NCBI GenBank assembly: GCA_036874045.1
Contig: CM072343.1
Span: forward strand, 18,248,001-18,312,000
Reading direction: 5' to 3'
Source of the DNA: Cymodocea nodosa
Taxonomy: Eukaryota > Streptophyta > Magnoliopsida > Alismatales > Cymodoceaceae
Length of the DNA stretch: 64,000 bases
A program made the translations under genes and the position numbers. Below, piece after piece: positions 45,976 to 57,757 of this stretch (positions within the stretch are counted from its first letter, which is position 1; every line of letters starts with the position of its first letter). Under the pieces are notes generated by a model. It did not search any database. It was not told where the DNA came from and was given only the letters and a program-made list of their open reading frames with translations.

Positions 45976-47244
45976 TGCAGAAGAGCGAGGTGGGGGGCTC
46001 GCAGTTCGCTGTTGGGCAGCATTAACGTAGAAAGGAAGGAGGCCGGGGGCAGGGTTTTGATGGGCTCTGGGGTATGGAACGTGCGTGTGTGAGTGAGGGA
46101 GGAAGTGGCAGCCGCAGATGTGATTTGGTCCGGCGGCGGTGGCATCTGTTACGAGGAGGTGGCGGAGGTGGTAGAGCAAATCCAGAAGCGAGTCGGGACC
46201 TTGTATTCATTCAATCAAATGACGAGGAAATGGATCGATATGAATCGAGATAAAATACGTGTGTATGCGACGAACATCTTCCGTCTGATATGCCAAGTTC
46301 AATCTCAGGATGAGGTGCGAGGTTTGTTTTATTTCCCATTTTTTAATAATGAAGTTGATTATTTCTGTGAGAAAATTATAAAAAAAAAAGGTTCGTGTGT
46401 TGACGTGGAAAAGATTTGCATGCAAATGATACGTCCCCTTCTCTCCGCTTCTCCCCACGCGTCCTCCTTGGATTCAGTGGGGATAGAAACCAGGATGCCC
46501 AACCGCTGTCTGTTTTTTTTTTTTTGGGTTGGAAATTAACCTAAAATATTAAATACATATAATTACAATGTAAAATATTGCGTTAATTTTGTGTTATCTA
46601 CACCATCCTAGTTACCGAACCATGCTAGATCAACATTGATTCTGACCGCACTTACGATAGGAGAAGGAGTTAGGTCAGTGGAACATGCGGTTCTATCTTA
46701 TATTCTGTCCAATCCAGAGTATACAGAGAAATGACTGCGTTAAGCTTTTATGTTTGTGTGGGCAATTGAGATGGTGTTGTTAGCTTAGAGAGGGTTCCAT
46801 GCGATCAAGCTTCTACAATGCCCTTTTGCTAAAACTTGCTGGTTATGGGATATTTTAAATTTACTTTATGACGATGAGATCCTTGAAAGGCTGTTCGTTT
46901 TACAGCTTTAGGTTAATGGCCCTTCAGAAGAAAGCAAGATTTGGTGCACATCAAACTTTGATGGACTTTTTTTTTCTGACACCTAGAGGTCGACCTTTTT
47001 GCAAAGGTTTCCTTCGTAGATTACCGGGGGTTAGTGATTGATGGAATTTAGAAAGAAAAATCGTTAAATTTTGTTAAAATGCCGTTAGTGTAAATTTCTT
47101 GTAAAAAAGAAAATATCTAAATTATCAACATATAAATACTTAATTTTTACTTTTCCGTCGGATAATTTTCAACCTTCCTTCCTCCGAAATTTGCCTTCCT
47201 CCTAGCCGATTTCGCAACTCGACTTCTTCCAGCTCGTGATTCAT

Positions 47245-47482
47245 TACTTGAAAGGGATTCCAATGCTTCAGCTTTCAATCTTCGACAGTGATTCCAGCAA
47301 TATCCCCTATTGCTCCATTGCTTGCAACTTCCATCTCTCGTTACCAACTATCCTTGAACTTCTGGTGCTTGAAAGGGATTCCATGAAGGTTGTTGCTCTC
47401 CAACTTCTTCCAACACTCCATTGCTTGAAAGGGATTCACGCGCTCCAGCTTTCGATCTTCGACAGGGATTCCAGCAAGATAT
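47245..47482 (+). repeat. Imperfect direct repeat, 60 bp units 176 bp apart
   Basis: CTTGAAAGGGATTC followed by CAGCTTTC.ATCTTCGACAG and GATTCCAGCAA occurs at about 47248-47302 and 47423-47479. A partial third copy of the CTTGAAAGGGATTCCA core lies at 47368. Confidence 0.75.
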
Positions 47483-47692
47483 ACAAGTCGATAGTCTTCC
47501 GGATCTCCCCGAAAGGTACCCTGTTCCAATCTTTGTGTTTACTATTGACAGTCCTCACAATTTTTGGAATTAGTGTTCCATGTTGCTATCTCTCTTGTTC
47601 CTTACTTGAGAACATCGCATTCTCTCCTGTTCCTCGCCTGAGAATCCCGCCATCTCTCCCATTCCTCACTCGAACCGAAGAAATTCTTCCAG

Positions 47693-48535
47693 ATTTTCTT
47701 TTATAAGTTAGTTAGTCTACATTGATGTTCCCTATGTTGTGATAATGTAAATACCTGTTAATGCATGTGAATGTGTGTATGTAAACTATGAATATGGGTG
47801 TTGCTGGAATTTCGAGTTGTGAATAATTTATTCTTAGTAGTGAATGTATGTGTTCCAACAGCTTTGTGTAAAAAATTTCAGTTTGTTTTTGTAGACCCTG
47901 TATGTGTAGGAAGCATTAGTATGGGGATTGAATTTTTTAGGAAGTTTGCATGTGAATTCCGAATTTATTTGTGAGGGCAGGTTGGCTGCTGTGTTGTGTA
48001 GTTTGGCGCTCTATTTTCGGCAGAGTTTAAGCGAAATCTAGTATTTGCTGATACTGTGAAATGAAGGTTTATGATTTTTCTGTATTAGAGTGTTAAGTTA
48101 ACTTTCAATAGGTTTTGATTTCACTAGATTCTGTGGAGAAATGAATTTTGTATGATTTTTGGAATGTATACATGTTTTATAGAATTTCTACTGGGAGTAA
48201 GCCTCTGATATTTGACATTTTTTTGAATTCAGTTTGACTTCATTTCCTAGTGATTCCATTTCTGCATTAGAAATTAGTCCTTTAATCCATTTCTAGCATG
48301 TACTTGAGTAAGGGAACAATGAATATATGCAAGAAGCAGAATTTCTTACTTCTGGTCAACTAATTTTCTTTTATAAGTTAGTATACGTTGATGTTCCCTA
48401 TGTTGTGATAATGTAAATACTTGTTAATGCATGTGAATGTGTATGTAAACTATGAATATGGGTGTTGCTGGAATTTCAGTTGTGAATAATTTATTCTCAA
48501 TAGTGAATGTGTGTGCATCTTTGTGTAAAAATTTG
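47693..48535 (+). repeat. Pair of about 175 bp direct repeats, 670 bp apart
   Basis: Copies at 47693-47876 and 48363-48535 are about 90% alike. Shared blocks include TTTTCTTTTATAAGTTAGT, GATGTTCCCTATGTTGTGAT, AACTATGAATATGGGTGTTG and GAATAATTTATTCT. They could be LTRs of a very small (TRIM-like) element or a local duplication. No clear TG...CA ends or primer site were found. Confidence 0.7.
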
Positions 48536-48829
48536 ATTGTAATTTACATTATTTGTAATTACTTTTCAAATATTATTTGTAATATTTGAATTTGATTGTT
48601 TGTATTTTTAAATAAATGTATCATTTATTTTATTATTATTATTGATTGATTTTTTTCTTTTTATCATGTATTAACCTTTTGTTAAAATTTTAGTTAGAAC
48701 TTTTCATCGTATACTAAATTCTTGTTAGAATTTTTTTTTTCATTTCCATTAGAATTTTTTCTTTTTCATTCTATCAGAAATTTCTTTTTTTTTTTGGTCA
48801 CAATTTTCTGTTGTACGCTAACGATTTCT

Positions 48830-48990
48830 TAAGATGGCAAATTCATAAGTTGTTGCATTTTCCAAGATAAGTAAATCATTTGTGAAGCAAAGATGGCTAA
48901 ATGGTAGGCCATTAATCTTGGTGACTTTCAAGGCAGCATTGCTAAACAGAGGAGTATATAATTCCATGCAAATTCCAAATACAAGAAGTT
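48830..48990 (-). mobile_element. Small LINE reverse transcriptase remnant
   Basis: The minus strand reads GLPFSHLCFTNDLLILENAT, recognisable as a mutated form of the SHLFFADDL catalytic step of plant LINE reverse transcriptases. The catalytic Asp pair is changed (FTND), so it is dead. Only this short piece is visible. Confidence 0.6.
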
Positions 48991-49373
48991 GTCGTATTAC
49001 CAAAGAGGGGGGAGGGGGGACGGAAGGTTGTTGGTGGGGTTTTCGAGCCTTTCATAGTTGATCACTAGGATAAGCTAATCGTTCTTGTAGTACTCTATGA
49101 TTTGAATACGCTTTGACAGTAGTTAATCTATCAGCATCCAATTAAGTAGCGATGACAACATATATGATTGATTACCCTAACTTGAGCCTTCTTCTTCTTC
49201 TAATTAATGGTGGAACAAGATCATCGAGTATTGCTGCTAGCTAGAAATAGGGTGATGTGAGTGTTTGAGTTTCAACTTAGATAGTTCTATATTGTATCTA
49301 AGTTATGGTTTGGATTAATTCGTTTTAAATATTATATTATTATATTCAAGTTATAATTTGATCTAATTCTTAC

Positions 49374-49660
49374 CTTAGATATTGTTATATATTTTTTATA
49401 TATAAGATGTTTGATTTTATTTTAAATACTTTTATTTGGTATCTAGAATAATTTGTTTTTAAACTCTTAGATATTTTTATATCTTTATATCTAAGATATT
49501 TAATTTTACTTTAGATACTTTTATTTGGTATCTGAAATAATTTGATTTTTAAATACTTAGATATTTTTTATATCTAAGATGTTTGATTTTTATTTCATAT
49601 CTACAATAATTTAATTTAATTAAATTAAAGCCTTAGATATTTCTAAGATATTCGATTATA
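49374..49660 (+). repeat. AT-rich tandem array, about 90 bp period
   Basis: The unit starts CTTAGATATTTTTATATCTAAG and continues with ATGTTTGATTTTA and TTTTATTTGGTATCT.AATAAT. It recurs at about 49374, 49466 and 49557, with a truncated fourth copy near 49632. The start of each unit is itself a palindrome. Confidence 0.7.
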
Positions 49661-49942
49661 TATATATGTATATTTTTTTGGTATTGGTTTTGGCCAAAAC
49701 TTATTTTTTATTCTTTTAGATTTTGGTCAAGTCGACGGTGAGTTTCCATTTGACTGAAACTTTTCTTTTCTTCCAGTTGAGCTGATGGATATTTTCTTTT
49801 TTTTTTGTGATTTGCCGCCGTTATCGTCTGTCGGAAACATGCAAATAGAAGTGACCCAGACCCACCTTTCCGATGACGAAGTCGCGAGCGCGTGAGTTTT
49901 CTTCTTGTGATTCTTCCTTTTTTTTCCGTGCAGACCGATCCC

Positions 49943-50064
49943 TACAAGAAAGAGCTTTCCGAAGTTGCTATTTCTCCTCCTTCCTTGTCCTTCTCCCTGC
50001 AAGAAAGAGCTTTTCGAAGCTGCTATTTCTCCTCCTTCCTTGTCCTTCTGCCTGCAAGAAAAAA
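49943..50064 (+). repeat. 55 bp tandem duplication
   Basis: Two units of 55 bp contain AAGAAAGAGCTTT.CGAAG and TGCTATTTCTCCTCCTTCCT. They are followed by the first 10 bp of a third. The period is not a multiple of three, arguing against a coding repeat. Confidence 0.85.
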
Positions 50065-50688
50065 GAGAAGACAAAAGATTGAGACCCCCAAGTACTGCCT
50101 ACTGCTCCTTTTTCCTTTCGCTTCTTCTTTCACTACGTAGACCGATCTCCACAAGCATAAAAGTGATTTCTGGAATCGCTACTCGAGGATACTACCTGGT
50201 CAGTTGCGGAACATATTACTAAGATTTTGCCCTTCATATTACAAGCATAAAAGCATATATTCCCACTCTAAAGCAAAAACAAACTGAATATCTGAAACAC
50301 AAAAACGATCTCACCAGGAAAGCATTTTAGAGCAACGTGATACGGTAGCAGAAACGAATCAAGGACAAGTTCACAGATAACAATCAAAAGGTGTTCCCAT
50401 CTAAAACGCGAGAATCTTCATTTACCACAAAAAGTCTACACACGAATGCCATTAGTCCATCAATTCAATAAAGAGGCTCAAACCCCGAAGAAGATGTATT
50501 TTACCATGCCCAAGACTACAACCAAAAGCAGCCTCTACGAAAAGGGACAAAAAGGGTCTGCGTCAAACAAACTCTGAACCAGCTAGATTACTTCTTCCTA
50601 ATAACTGTTTGGGAACATGGAATGGGTTCCTTGCACATTAGATGGAATCAGGATACTGCACAACAGGATGCAACCACTCGATCAATTG

Positions 50689-51999
50689 CTAATCACAATC
50701 ATCGTACACTTCATCATCAGAAGGCTCATCAAAAGACCTAATGTCAAGCTGATAGCGAAGGATTCCACCAATCCCACCAAATCCCCTACAAAATTGAGAA
50801 CCCTCTTGAGATTTGTTGGTAACAAACTCCAGAGTACATCCAAATTTCTTGTACTCGTCAGCAAACCACTCAAGAAGAGACGTTCTATCTTGCACTTCTA
50901 ATTCTGCAGCAGTGGCTGCAACTCGGAAGTTAGATTGATCAGCTTCTTGTTGCTTGTTTAGATGTTTAACAACAATTTCCCCACTAGTTGAATTTTTTAG
51001 CACATAACGGGTCACATCCAAATTCTCCCAGACAATCAGCGTCTCTACGGCACCCATTTCAAGAGCTTTCAGTGTATCATCCACTCCAAAAACATATTTC
51101 CCCGTATCCTGACTGATTTCCTCAAAATATTTCCCGATCAACTTCTTCTCCTGAATAAATTTTACATTGGATAGCACTTCAGCTGATAGCTCTATAGCTT
51201 GGTTGAACCCATTCTCCCCACCGTAAGAAACATCCACTACATTAAGTACCTTCACCTGGAGACGTTGATCAAACATGTCGGATTGGCTTAATTCCATCTT
51301 AAAATCAGCTGATCCAGCCAGAATCAGCCCAGCAACATTTGGCTGACTTGTTGTGGGATTTATGAAGAACTGCGTTGCAAGCTCAGCGGCCTTCCTCACA
51401 TAGTTGTGACGTTTTTCCATCCTAAGACGTGCAAATCGCAGAGCTGACTGTCCTCCTCTTCCATGTTTTTTAGGCAAATCAACTGTGAACTTATGAAGAA
51501 CTTCACGTGCATTGCCACTTAAAGTGCCAAACAGGGTCCCATTCCCATCCATAACTATGAAGCCAAATTTGTCATCAGATTCCAAGAGTTCATGAAGTGC
51601 CTCGGTGTGAAATTTGTTATCACATAGGTAAAGGGAAGCATTGATGGGTTTGAAAGGCTCAAAATCTATGGTGACCTTCTTTTCTTTCCCATCTTCAGTC
51701 ATGATAGTTCCCGTGTATAAAACCAATCCATTTGGTGGGACCTTGTTGTAAAGCTTCAATCTCTGTTGGGCAGAGGTAATGGCACCAAGCACAGACTGTC
51801 GGTTTACTCTGCTCTTAATGTTTGATGCAGTACCATATTCATCTCCCAACATCTTTGTGACACGAGAAATTTGATCACGAGGGGGCATGATAAGGGAGAT
51901 CATGCTTGTGCCGTTGCCCCTTGCAGACTCCAATGCTTTAATTAACTTCTTAATCTTCCATATCTCAATGTTTTTGTCAGTTTCATGACCATCGGCCAT
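50689..51999 (-). CDS. Eukaryotic peptide chain release factor 1 (eRF1)
   Basis: A single uninterrupted coding exon of 436 aa ends in TAG. The protein recognises all three stop codons in the ribosomal A site and triggers peptidyl-tRNA hydrolysis with eRF3, in the cytosol. Domain N has the stop-decoding TASNIKS loop (NIKS at 60-63) and YLCDNKF (124-130). Domain M has the catalytic GGQ at 182-184 ([15 protein letters not shown]). Domain C continues to the acidic end [13 protein letters not shown]. Plant eRF1 genes have intronless coding regions with 5' UTR introns, as here. An acceptor CCCATACAG|GTGGGCC lies at about 52042, and a donor CCGCAG|GTGCTCC has its exon end at 53490. The coding sequence has ordinary codon use and no damage. 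Confidence 0.98.
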   Translation of the reverse strand: MADGHETDKNIEIWKIKKLIKALESARGNGTSMISLIMPPRDQISRVTKMLGDEYGTASNIKSRVNRQSVLGAITSAQQRLKLYNKVPPNGLVLYTGTIMTEDGKEKKVTIDFEPFKPINASLYLCDNKFHTEALHELLESDDKFGFIVMDGNGTLFGTLSGNAREVLHKFTVDLPKKHGRGGQSALRFARLRMEKRHNYVRKAAELATQFFINPTTSQPNVAGLILAGSADFKMELSQSDMFDQRLQVKVLNVVDVSYGGENGFNQAIELSAEVLSNVKFIQEKKLIGKYFEEISQDTGKYVFGVDDTLKALEMGAVETLIVWENLDVTRYVLKNSTSGEIVVKHLNKQQEADQSNFRVAATAAELEVQDRTSLLEWFADEYKKFGCTLEFVTNKSQEGSQFCRGFGGIGGILRYQLDIRSFDEPSDDEVYDDCD

Positions 52000-53489
52000 T
52001 CCAAACGAATGAGTAAATAAATGGAAAGGACAGTTGGCCCACCTGTATGGGAGTAGAGATTATAATAATTAGCTCAAAAGTCATAACTAAATATGGTAAA
52101 TGGCAACAGATCATTGAACCAAAGCACAAACAAAAGAGGATCGCCCAAGTAAAATATTTCAGTTACAAAGCAATTCTTCCTTTCGCAGTGTAAATCAAAA
52201 TATGCATATAATTCGTCATTATTCCTAAACAACAAAAATATGCATCAAAATAGTGAAATTGTATCAATGAAAATAACTGAAAAGATGAAATCTAAAAAAT
52301 AAAAAATGATCATTTAAATGACCAAATAGAAAAATGACTGTTTTCCAAACCATTATATGGCCATTTTTTCCTACACTACACTACACAATGCTATATACTA
52401 TATTATATTAAGGTTATAGTAAAATTATTCATTTTACGAAATTAATAATGTCAACAATGTAGAAATTACTAATTTATGTAAAACATTAATACTATATTAT
52501 TAATATTTTAACAATATTGTAACAGTAATGATATTAATATTTTAAAATATATGAATGTTTTATAATGCAAATAATAACATTAACAATGTAGAAATAATTA
52601 ATTGATATAGAAAATAAATAATAAATATATTAATAATAACTTATATTAATGGAAATGATTGACTTATATTAAGTTATAATATAATATACTTTGGAGAGAG
52701 ATGAGTAGGTGAATTTTGTCCAATTCCCAAGTGAGAGGATAGAAATTGAATTTCAAGAAAGTAAAATAATTACATTTCTCCATTTTCCTTAAGGACTTGT
52801 ACACAAACGGCATTCGCAACTCCCACCCCCAATCTCTTGTTGAAGCAATAAAACGAAGGCAGAGCAGCTTATTCCAGATCTCACAAATAATCAGGAATGA
52901 CTATTTGCGTTCTCTCTTTTAGAAATCTTATATATCATTAAAAATGCTTCCCATATTAAGTAAGCACTAACAAGCTGTTAACAACGCTTCACTAGAAAAA
53001 TCAAAGACAGCTAGAAAATTGAAGCAATAGAGAGACGATATCTTATAACTACAAATTCTGAAGCCAATGGTTCTTTGACCAAACTCCTCACGGAAGAGTA
53101 CCTCCAATACTCGATTTGCACCGAGCAAGAGCACGCTATGTAGTGTACTAAAGTGCAAGTATTCGGAAAAGTATCCCCAACCGTGTGAATAAGTAGGAGG
53201 CACTGTCCAACGAAGTCGGATGGCAAACACCAAATTCAGTAAGAAATTTACGATTGGTAGCCTACAAAGTCCCAAAACAATGTGTTGGCAGGAAGACGAG
53301 CACAACTAGGAATGCATAAAATCGTCCAACTGCAAACACGACTCAAACAGAATAAATGCGCAGATCACAAACGATCACGTAAATCCGAAAAGTGACAGGA
53401 ATAGGATTCTCAAAAAAACCAAAACCGATGGGCAATCGCAAAACTGAAAATCCCTGGAAGAAAAAGAAGAGAAGAACGGAGAGGAGCAC

Positions 53490-53640
53490 CTGCGGTTGCA
53501 GCGGAAAGGAGATGAGAGGAAGGATTCCTCTCCTTCGGAGATCGGGAGGCAGCAACTGCGGTGAGGCAGGGGATTCCGAGTCCTAGGGCTTCCCTTCCCA
53601 AGGTGTCCTCCACCGCCACTGCCAAAACTGCCCTTCCCTG
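53490..53640 (-). other. Probable 5' UTR exon of eRF1
   Basis: A GC-rich block on the minus strand ends CTGCAACCGCAG|GTGCTCC, a good donor. It is the only GC-rich island upstream of the eRF1 coding exon. The interval 52042-53489 would be the leader intron; it is AT-rich with no coding sequence. The 5' limit is approximate. Confidence 0.55.
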
Positions 53641-53918
53641 GTATTTGATTGTGACCGCTATTCTATACTGTGAAGGTCCTCATTTGCGTCAAAAACACCT
53701 GACCATTTAGTAATTAAATGACGAATAAGGGCAATAAGAATGACTTTAATTACCAAATGGTTAAGGAATAAGGACGTGTCAAATGGATCGGGCCGTTACG
53801 GGCTGACCTAGTCCGATCCATATGAGACAGGCCCGGTCCGTAGAACCAGGTTACAGTCATTACGTAGGCCTGCAAGTCGCATCTGAATGAATTGTGTTGC
53901 TAAACATATTAGTAACAA

Positions 53919-54094
53919 TGTCTGTTAAATAGTTAATACCTACTTGTATTACAGTAATGACTGATTACTTGAATTGTTCTGCGAATTTGTTGGTGGACAA
54001 GTTGCATGGTGTGGAGATGCTTTTTAGGTCATTGTGTTTACTAGGGTTTGACACCTTTTTAGAAAGGAGAAGAAAATGGTGTGTGGTCATAACG
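53919..54094 (+). repeat. 5' LTR (alignable part) of the Copia element
   Basis: Begins TGTCTGTTAAATAG and aligns with 57576-57757 through CATAACG. The true right end may extend to about 54170, but the 3' copy is not preserved there. Confidence 0.75.
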
Positions 54095-57000
54095 TCGAAC
54101 TGTTGTTCATTTGAATGAAGAAATCTCAAACACTGCAGTGAAGCATTGTGTTGTCTTTTTGATTTTAGAGCAAGGAATCGATGAAAGACGAATGCTAAAG
54201 TGAGGATCTTTCCTTATCCTAACACCTTGAATATCTTAAGCTTCGTCTTTGTTGAACTATCTTCGAATAATTTCTTACATTGGGAGACACAGATCGTAAC
54301 ATTGCTAGATGTGCAATATCTCTTTGGGTTCATCGATGGGTCTATCACCGAACTTGAGTAATACCTCAGTTATCACAAGGACAAGATAAACCTGCATTAT
54401 GTTGCGTGGAAGAAGACAAACAGTCTCATAAAGGCTTGTACCATTGGGATCATCGGAGATGAAGCGCTAGGGCTTGTTGCACGGATGAAGACTACTCACG
54501 AAATGTGGGTTGCTTTGAAAGGGGTGATGATTGTTTCAAACACAAAAAAAGAAATATTTCTACTCAACCAACGGCAGAGCTTAAGACGGAGTGATTATGT
54601 ATGACACATTGAATGAGTATTTGAAGGAGTTCAAAGAGATTTGTGATGAGCTTACTGTGATTAACAAACCCGTCGAGGATGAAAAAAAGGTTATGTGGAT
54701 CTTGAATGGTCTAGGTGAGTGATATGAGAGTTTTCTTACTATGTTCATACGACCTCCTCTCCCCTCTTTTAGTGCCATCGTAGAAATGATTAAAGGGTAT
54801 GAATGACGAAACAAGATATTAGACCAAGGGCACGTTGGGGAGATGACATATTTTGCAAATAAAAGTAGAGGGAGGAGGTTGACGAGACGACAGATCTGGG
54901 AATAGATCTACTAGCTATGGAAGCCATGGAGGATCGAAGAATAATGAATATAACACAAGGGGGCGTGGACTGTCGAGTAGCTCTCAAAATATGCATAAGT
55001 GGCAGTCAAGTGGAGAAGCTTCTAGGAAATTTTTTTGTCAAATATGTAGGAAAGGTGTACATGAAGCATATGAGTGTTGGCATTGTTTCGATCACTCGTA
55101 TCAACGGGAAGAGATTCCCCAAGCTCTAGCTGGAATGAATCACTAAAGGGGGAAGATGGGGAATGGTACGTGGATTCAACTGTGACTCATCGCATCTCAG
55201 TTAAAAGAACTCACGTTTATAGTTTAAAACCCTATAAATATAATGATAGTGTGGTTGTTGCTAACAAAGATAATATATTTATTAAAGGTGTTGGTAATGC
55301 TAGAGTTACAGATGTTGATAATAGGTTGTTAAATTTAAGTAATTTATTATATGTGCCTGGGATTAAACATAACCTTATTTCTATCGCGCAATTGACGAAA
55401 GATATGCCTTATAATATATGTTGAGTTTGCACATTGTGATTTCAAAATCAAAGGGTGGAGCAGAAAAATAATTGATGTGGTGAAGAGGGAGTGTCTCCTT
55501 ATTATCATCTCTTTGGTAATTAAACACCTCAGGTATGAGATCCTAAAAAGTTTTGGATGTGTTTGTTACCCTCTATTATGAAAATATGCGCAAAATAAGT
55601 TAGAACCTAAGTCCAGAAAATGCATTTTTATTGATTATGACGACAGATACAAAGGGTATAAGAACCTTGGCGTTAAAAATAAAAAAAAATATAAGTCATG
55701 ATGTGATCTTTGATGAATATAGTTTTTCCCTTGTAGAACCTTCACTTGGGAGAATGACAAAATGTGTTGATCAAGTAGGGGGCAGGTCGTGGAGCGCAGT
55801 TCGCATATTGATGCAAATAAGGAAAAAGGATGTGGCTGACATTACACATATGGACAGAGAGAACCACGTTCATACAAATCATGTGGAGCCAGAAGAGATA
55901 GGAGCGCAAGAGACGGTGCAAGAAAGAAGTGATTCTGCGGATCAAGATACAGTAGCTATTGGAGAAAACACAATGCACAATGAGACAATTGAAGAAAGTA
56001 TGAGTGAAGAAGACTGACTTGATGAAGAAGGTGGAAATGGAGCAAGCAATGAGGAGAGAATGGTAGAAGAGATTATTCATTTACAATATTAGATTGAGTT
56101 TGGGGCACACAGGCAGACTATAGAGAATACAGAGATACATAATGAAGATTTTCACCAAGAAAATCATACCATTAGGATACAAACAAAGTCAAAATAAGGA
56201 ATAGTAAAGCCAAACCCCAAATATGCTTTGCAAAGTGAGGTAAGTTCTATCCCACCTATTCCTCTAAACATCAAACAAGCTATGAGTACAAAGGGTGACG
56301 TAAAGCAATGAAAGGGGAAATGAGTGCGCTTGAAAGCAATAATACATGGAATCTGGTTTTGCGAGAAAAATGTTTGCACGTTATTAACTCCAAATGGGTT
56401 TTTAAACCCAAGATGAAACATGATGGGAGTCTTGGAAGACTCAAAGTGAGATTAATTGCCAATAGATTCAGACAAATCGAATGTATGAGATTAATTTTCT
56501 CGAAACATTCTCCCTTGTTATAAAACCTAGTAGCATTAGAACCGTTTTAGCCATTGCAAGCATCTATGGATGGAGTCTAAGACAATCAGATGTTAAAAAT
56601 GTTTTTCTTCGTGAAGTCCTAAAAGAATTTATTTTTATGAAGTAACCTCTTGGGTTTTAAGTTAATGAGAAAGAAAATTTTGTTTGTAAACTAAATAAAG
56701 CTATATATGATCTAAAACAAGCTTTGAGATATTGGTATTAAAAATTTAGCAATTTTTTTTACTAAGTTTTGGTTTTAAAAGTAGTCTGTGTGATGCTTCA
56801 CTTTTTATCTACACATGGAATGACAAGATGAAAGCTAAACATGGTATGATTCCCTCACCAAAGCAATGTGCTTTATCCATTCTTAAGAAGACAAACACAT
56901 TAGACTGTAAGCCAATTAAAATTCCTTGACTTGTAAAATTATCTACATACTCAAAGTGGATTGTATGAAAATCCCCAATACTATTAACAACTTGTTGGTA

Positions 57001-57575
57001 GTTTGCAATACCTTTGCATAACAGGATCGGATATTAGTTTTTCCATTAATGTGCTTAGTCAATATATGCATGCTCTTGAAATTCATCATTTTCTTTTGCA
57101 AAAAAGAGTCTTGCGATATTTGAAAGTTAGTATTGGAAAAAGTCTAAGTTACACTTCACAATCTACAATGAATGTGTATGGTTTTTGTGATTCCAACTTA
57201 GGTTCTTGTCTTGCCACAAAATGATCAGTAACAGGTAATTGCATTTATTTAGGTGCGAATTGCATTAGTTGATGTGCGAAGAATAGCACAGAGGTAGAAT
57301 ATAAAGCCCTTGCCATGACGATTGTAGAGATAACTTGATTGATGCACCTACTATGAGAACTCGTTTTTCATTCTCGAAGCAAATAATTTGAACTGAATTT
57401 TCATTTCGTGCATGAAAAGGTCGTAGTAAGGAACCCGTGCACTCGATACATGCCTTCCACAAATCAGGTTGCGGGTTGCGGATATGTTTACCAAAGCTAT
57501 CTTTGCGGAAAAGCTTGAAGAGTTCTGTACCAAACTTGATCTCGTAAAGAAACCAAGTTTGGAGGGGGATAATAA

Positions 57576-57757
57576 TGTTTGCTAAATAGTAAATGTCTTC
57601 TTGTATTATTGTGGTAACTGGTTACCTGTATTGTTCCACGAATATGTGGACATATTGCATGGTGTATCGTTGAGGGGAGACTCTTTTTAGGTTATTGTGC
57701 TTGCTAAGGTTTGACACCCTTTTAGAAAGGAGAAGAAAAGGGTGTGCAGCAATAACG
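57576..57757 (+). repeat. 3' LTR (truncated) of the Copia element
   Basis: Begins TGTTTGCTAAATAG immediately after the polypurine tract and loses similarity to the 5' LTR after 57757. The two LTRs are clearly diverged, indicating an old insertion. Confidence 0.75.

Larger units (their letters stand above)
45976..50688. other. Repeat-rich spacer between the HSF and eRF1 genes
   Basis: The first about 200 bp are probably HSF leader and promoter. The rest is AT-rich with several repeat blocks listed separately and no recognisable gene. Frames at 47236-47706 and 49892-50222 are built from tandem repeats and do not look coding. The last 450 bp are probably eRF1 3' UTR and flank. Confidence 0.55.
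53919..57757 (+). mobile_element. Degenerate Copia (Ty1-type) LTR retrotransposon
   Basis: The 5' LTR portion (53919-54094) and 3' LTR portion (57576-57757) share TTGTATTA, TTGCATGGTGT, TTTTTAGGT.ATTGTG and AGAAAGGAGAAGAAAA in order. Between them, in Copia order, are several broken domains. Gag debris lies at about 54290-54810. A zinc knuckle (CQICRKGVHEAYEC) is at about 55036. A protease segment with WYVDSTVTHRIS (about 55160) runs on to the LYVPGIKHNLISI step (about 55350). An integrase tail is at about 55550-55740. Reverse transcriptase debris includes NSKWVFKPKMKHDGS (about 56385) and IYDLKQA. RNase H debris runs to about 57330. A polypurine tract GGAGGGGGAT precedes the 3' LTR. Many stops and frameshifts make it inactive; the catalytic YVDD region is not recognisable. 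The 3' LTR stops matching after ATAACG. Confidence 0.9.

Noticed and set aside
49892..50222. Overlapping Ser/Phe/Leu-rich frames
   Set aside because: Produced by the 55 bp tandem duplication; the period breaks the frame.
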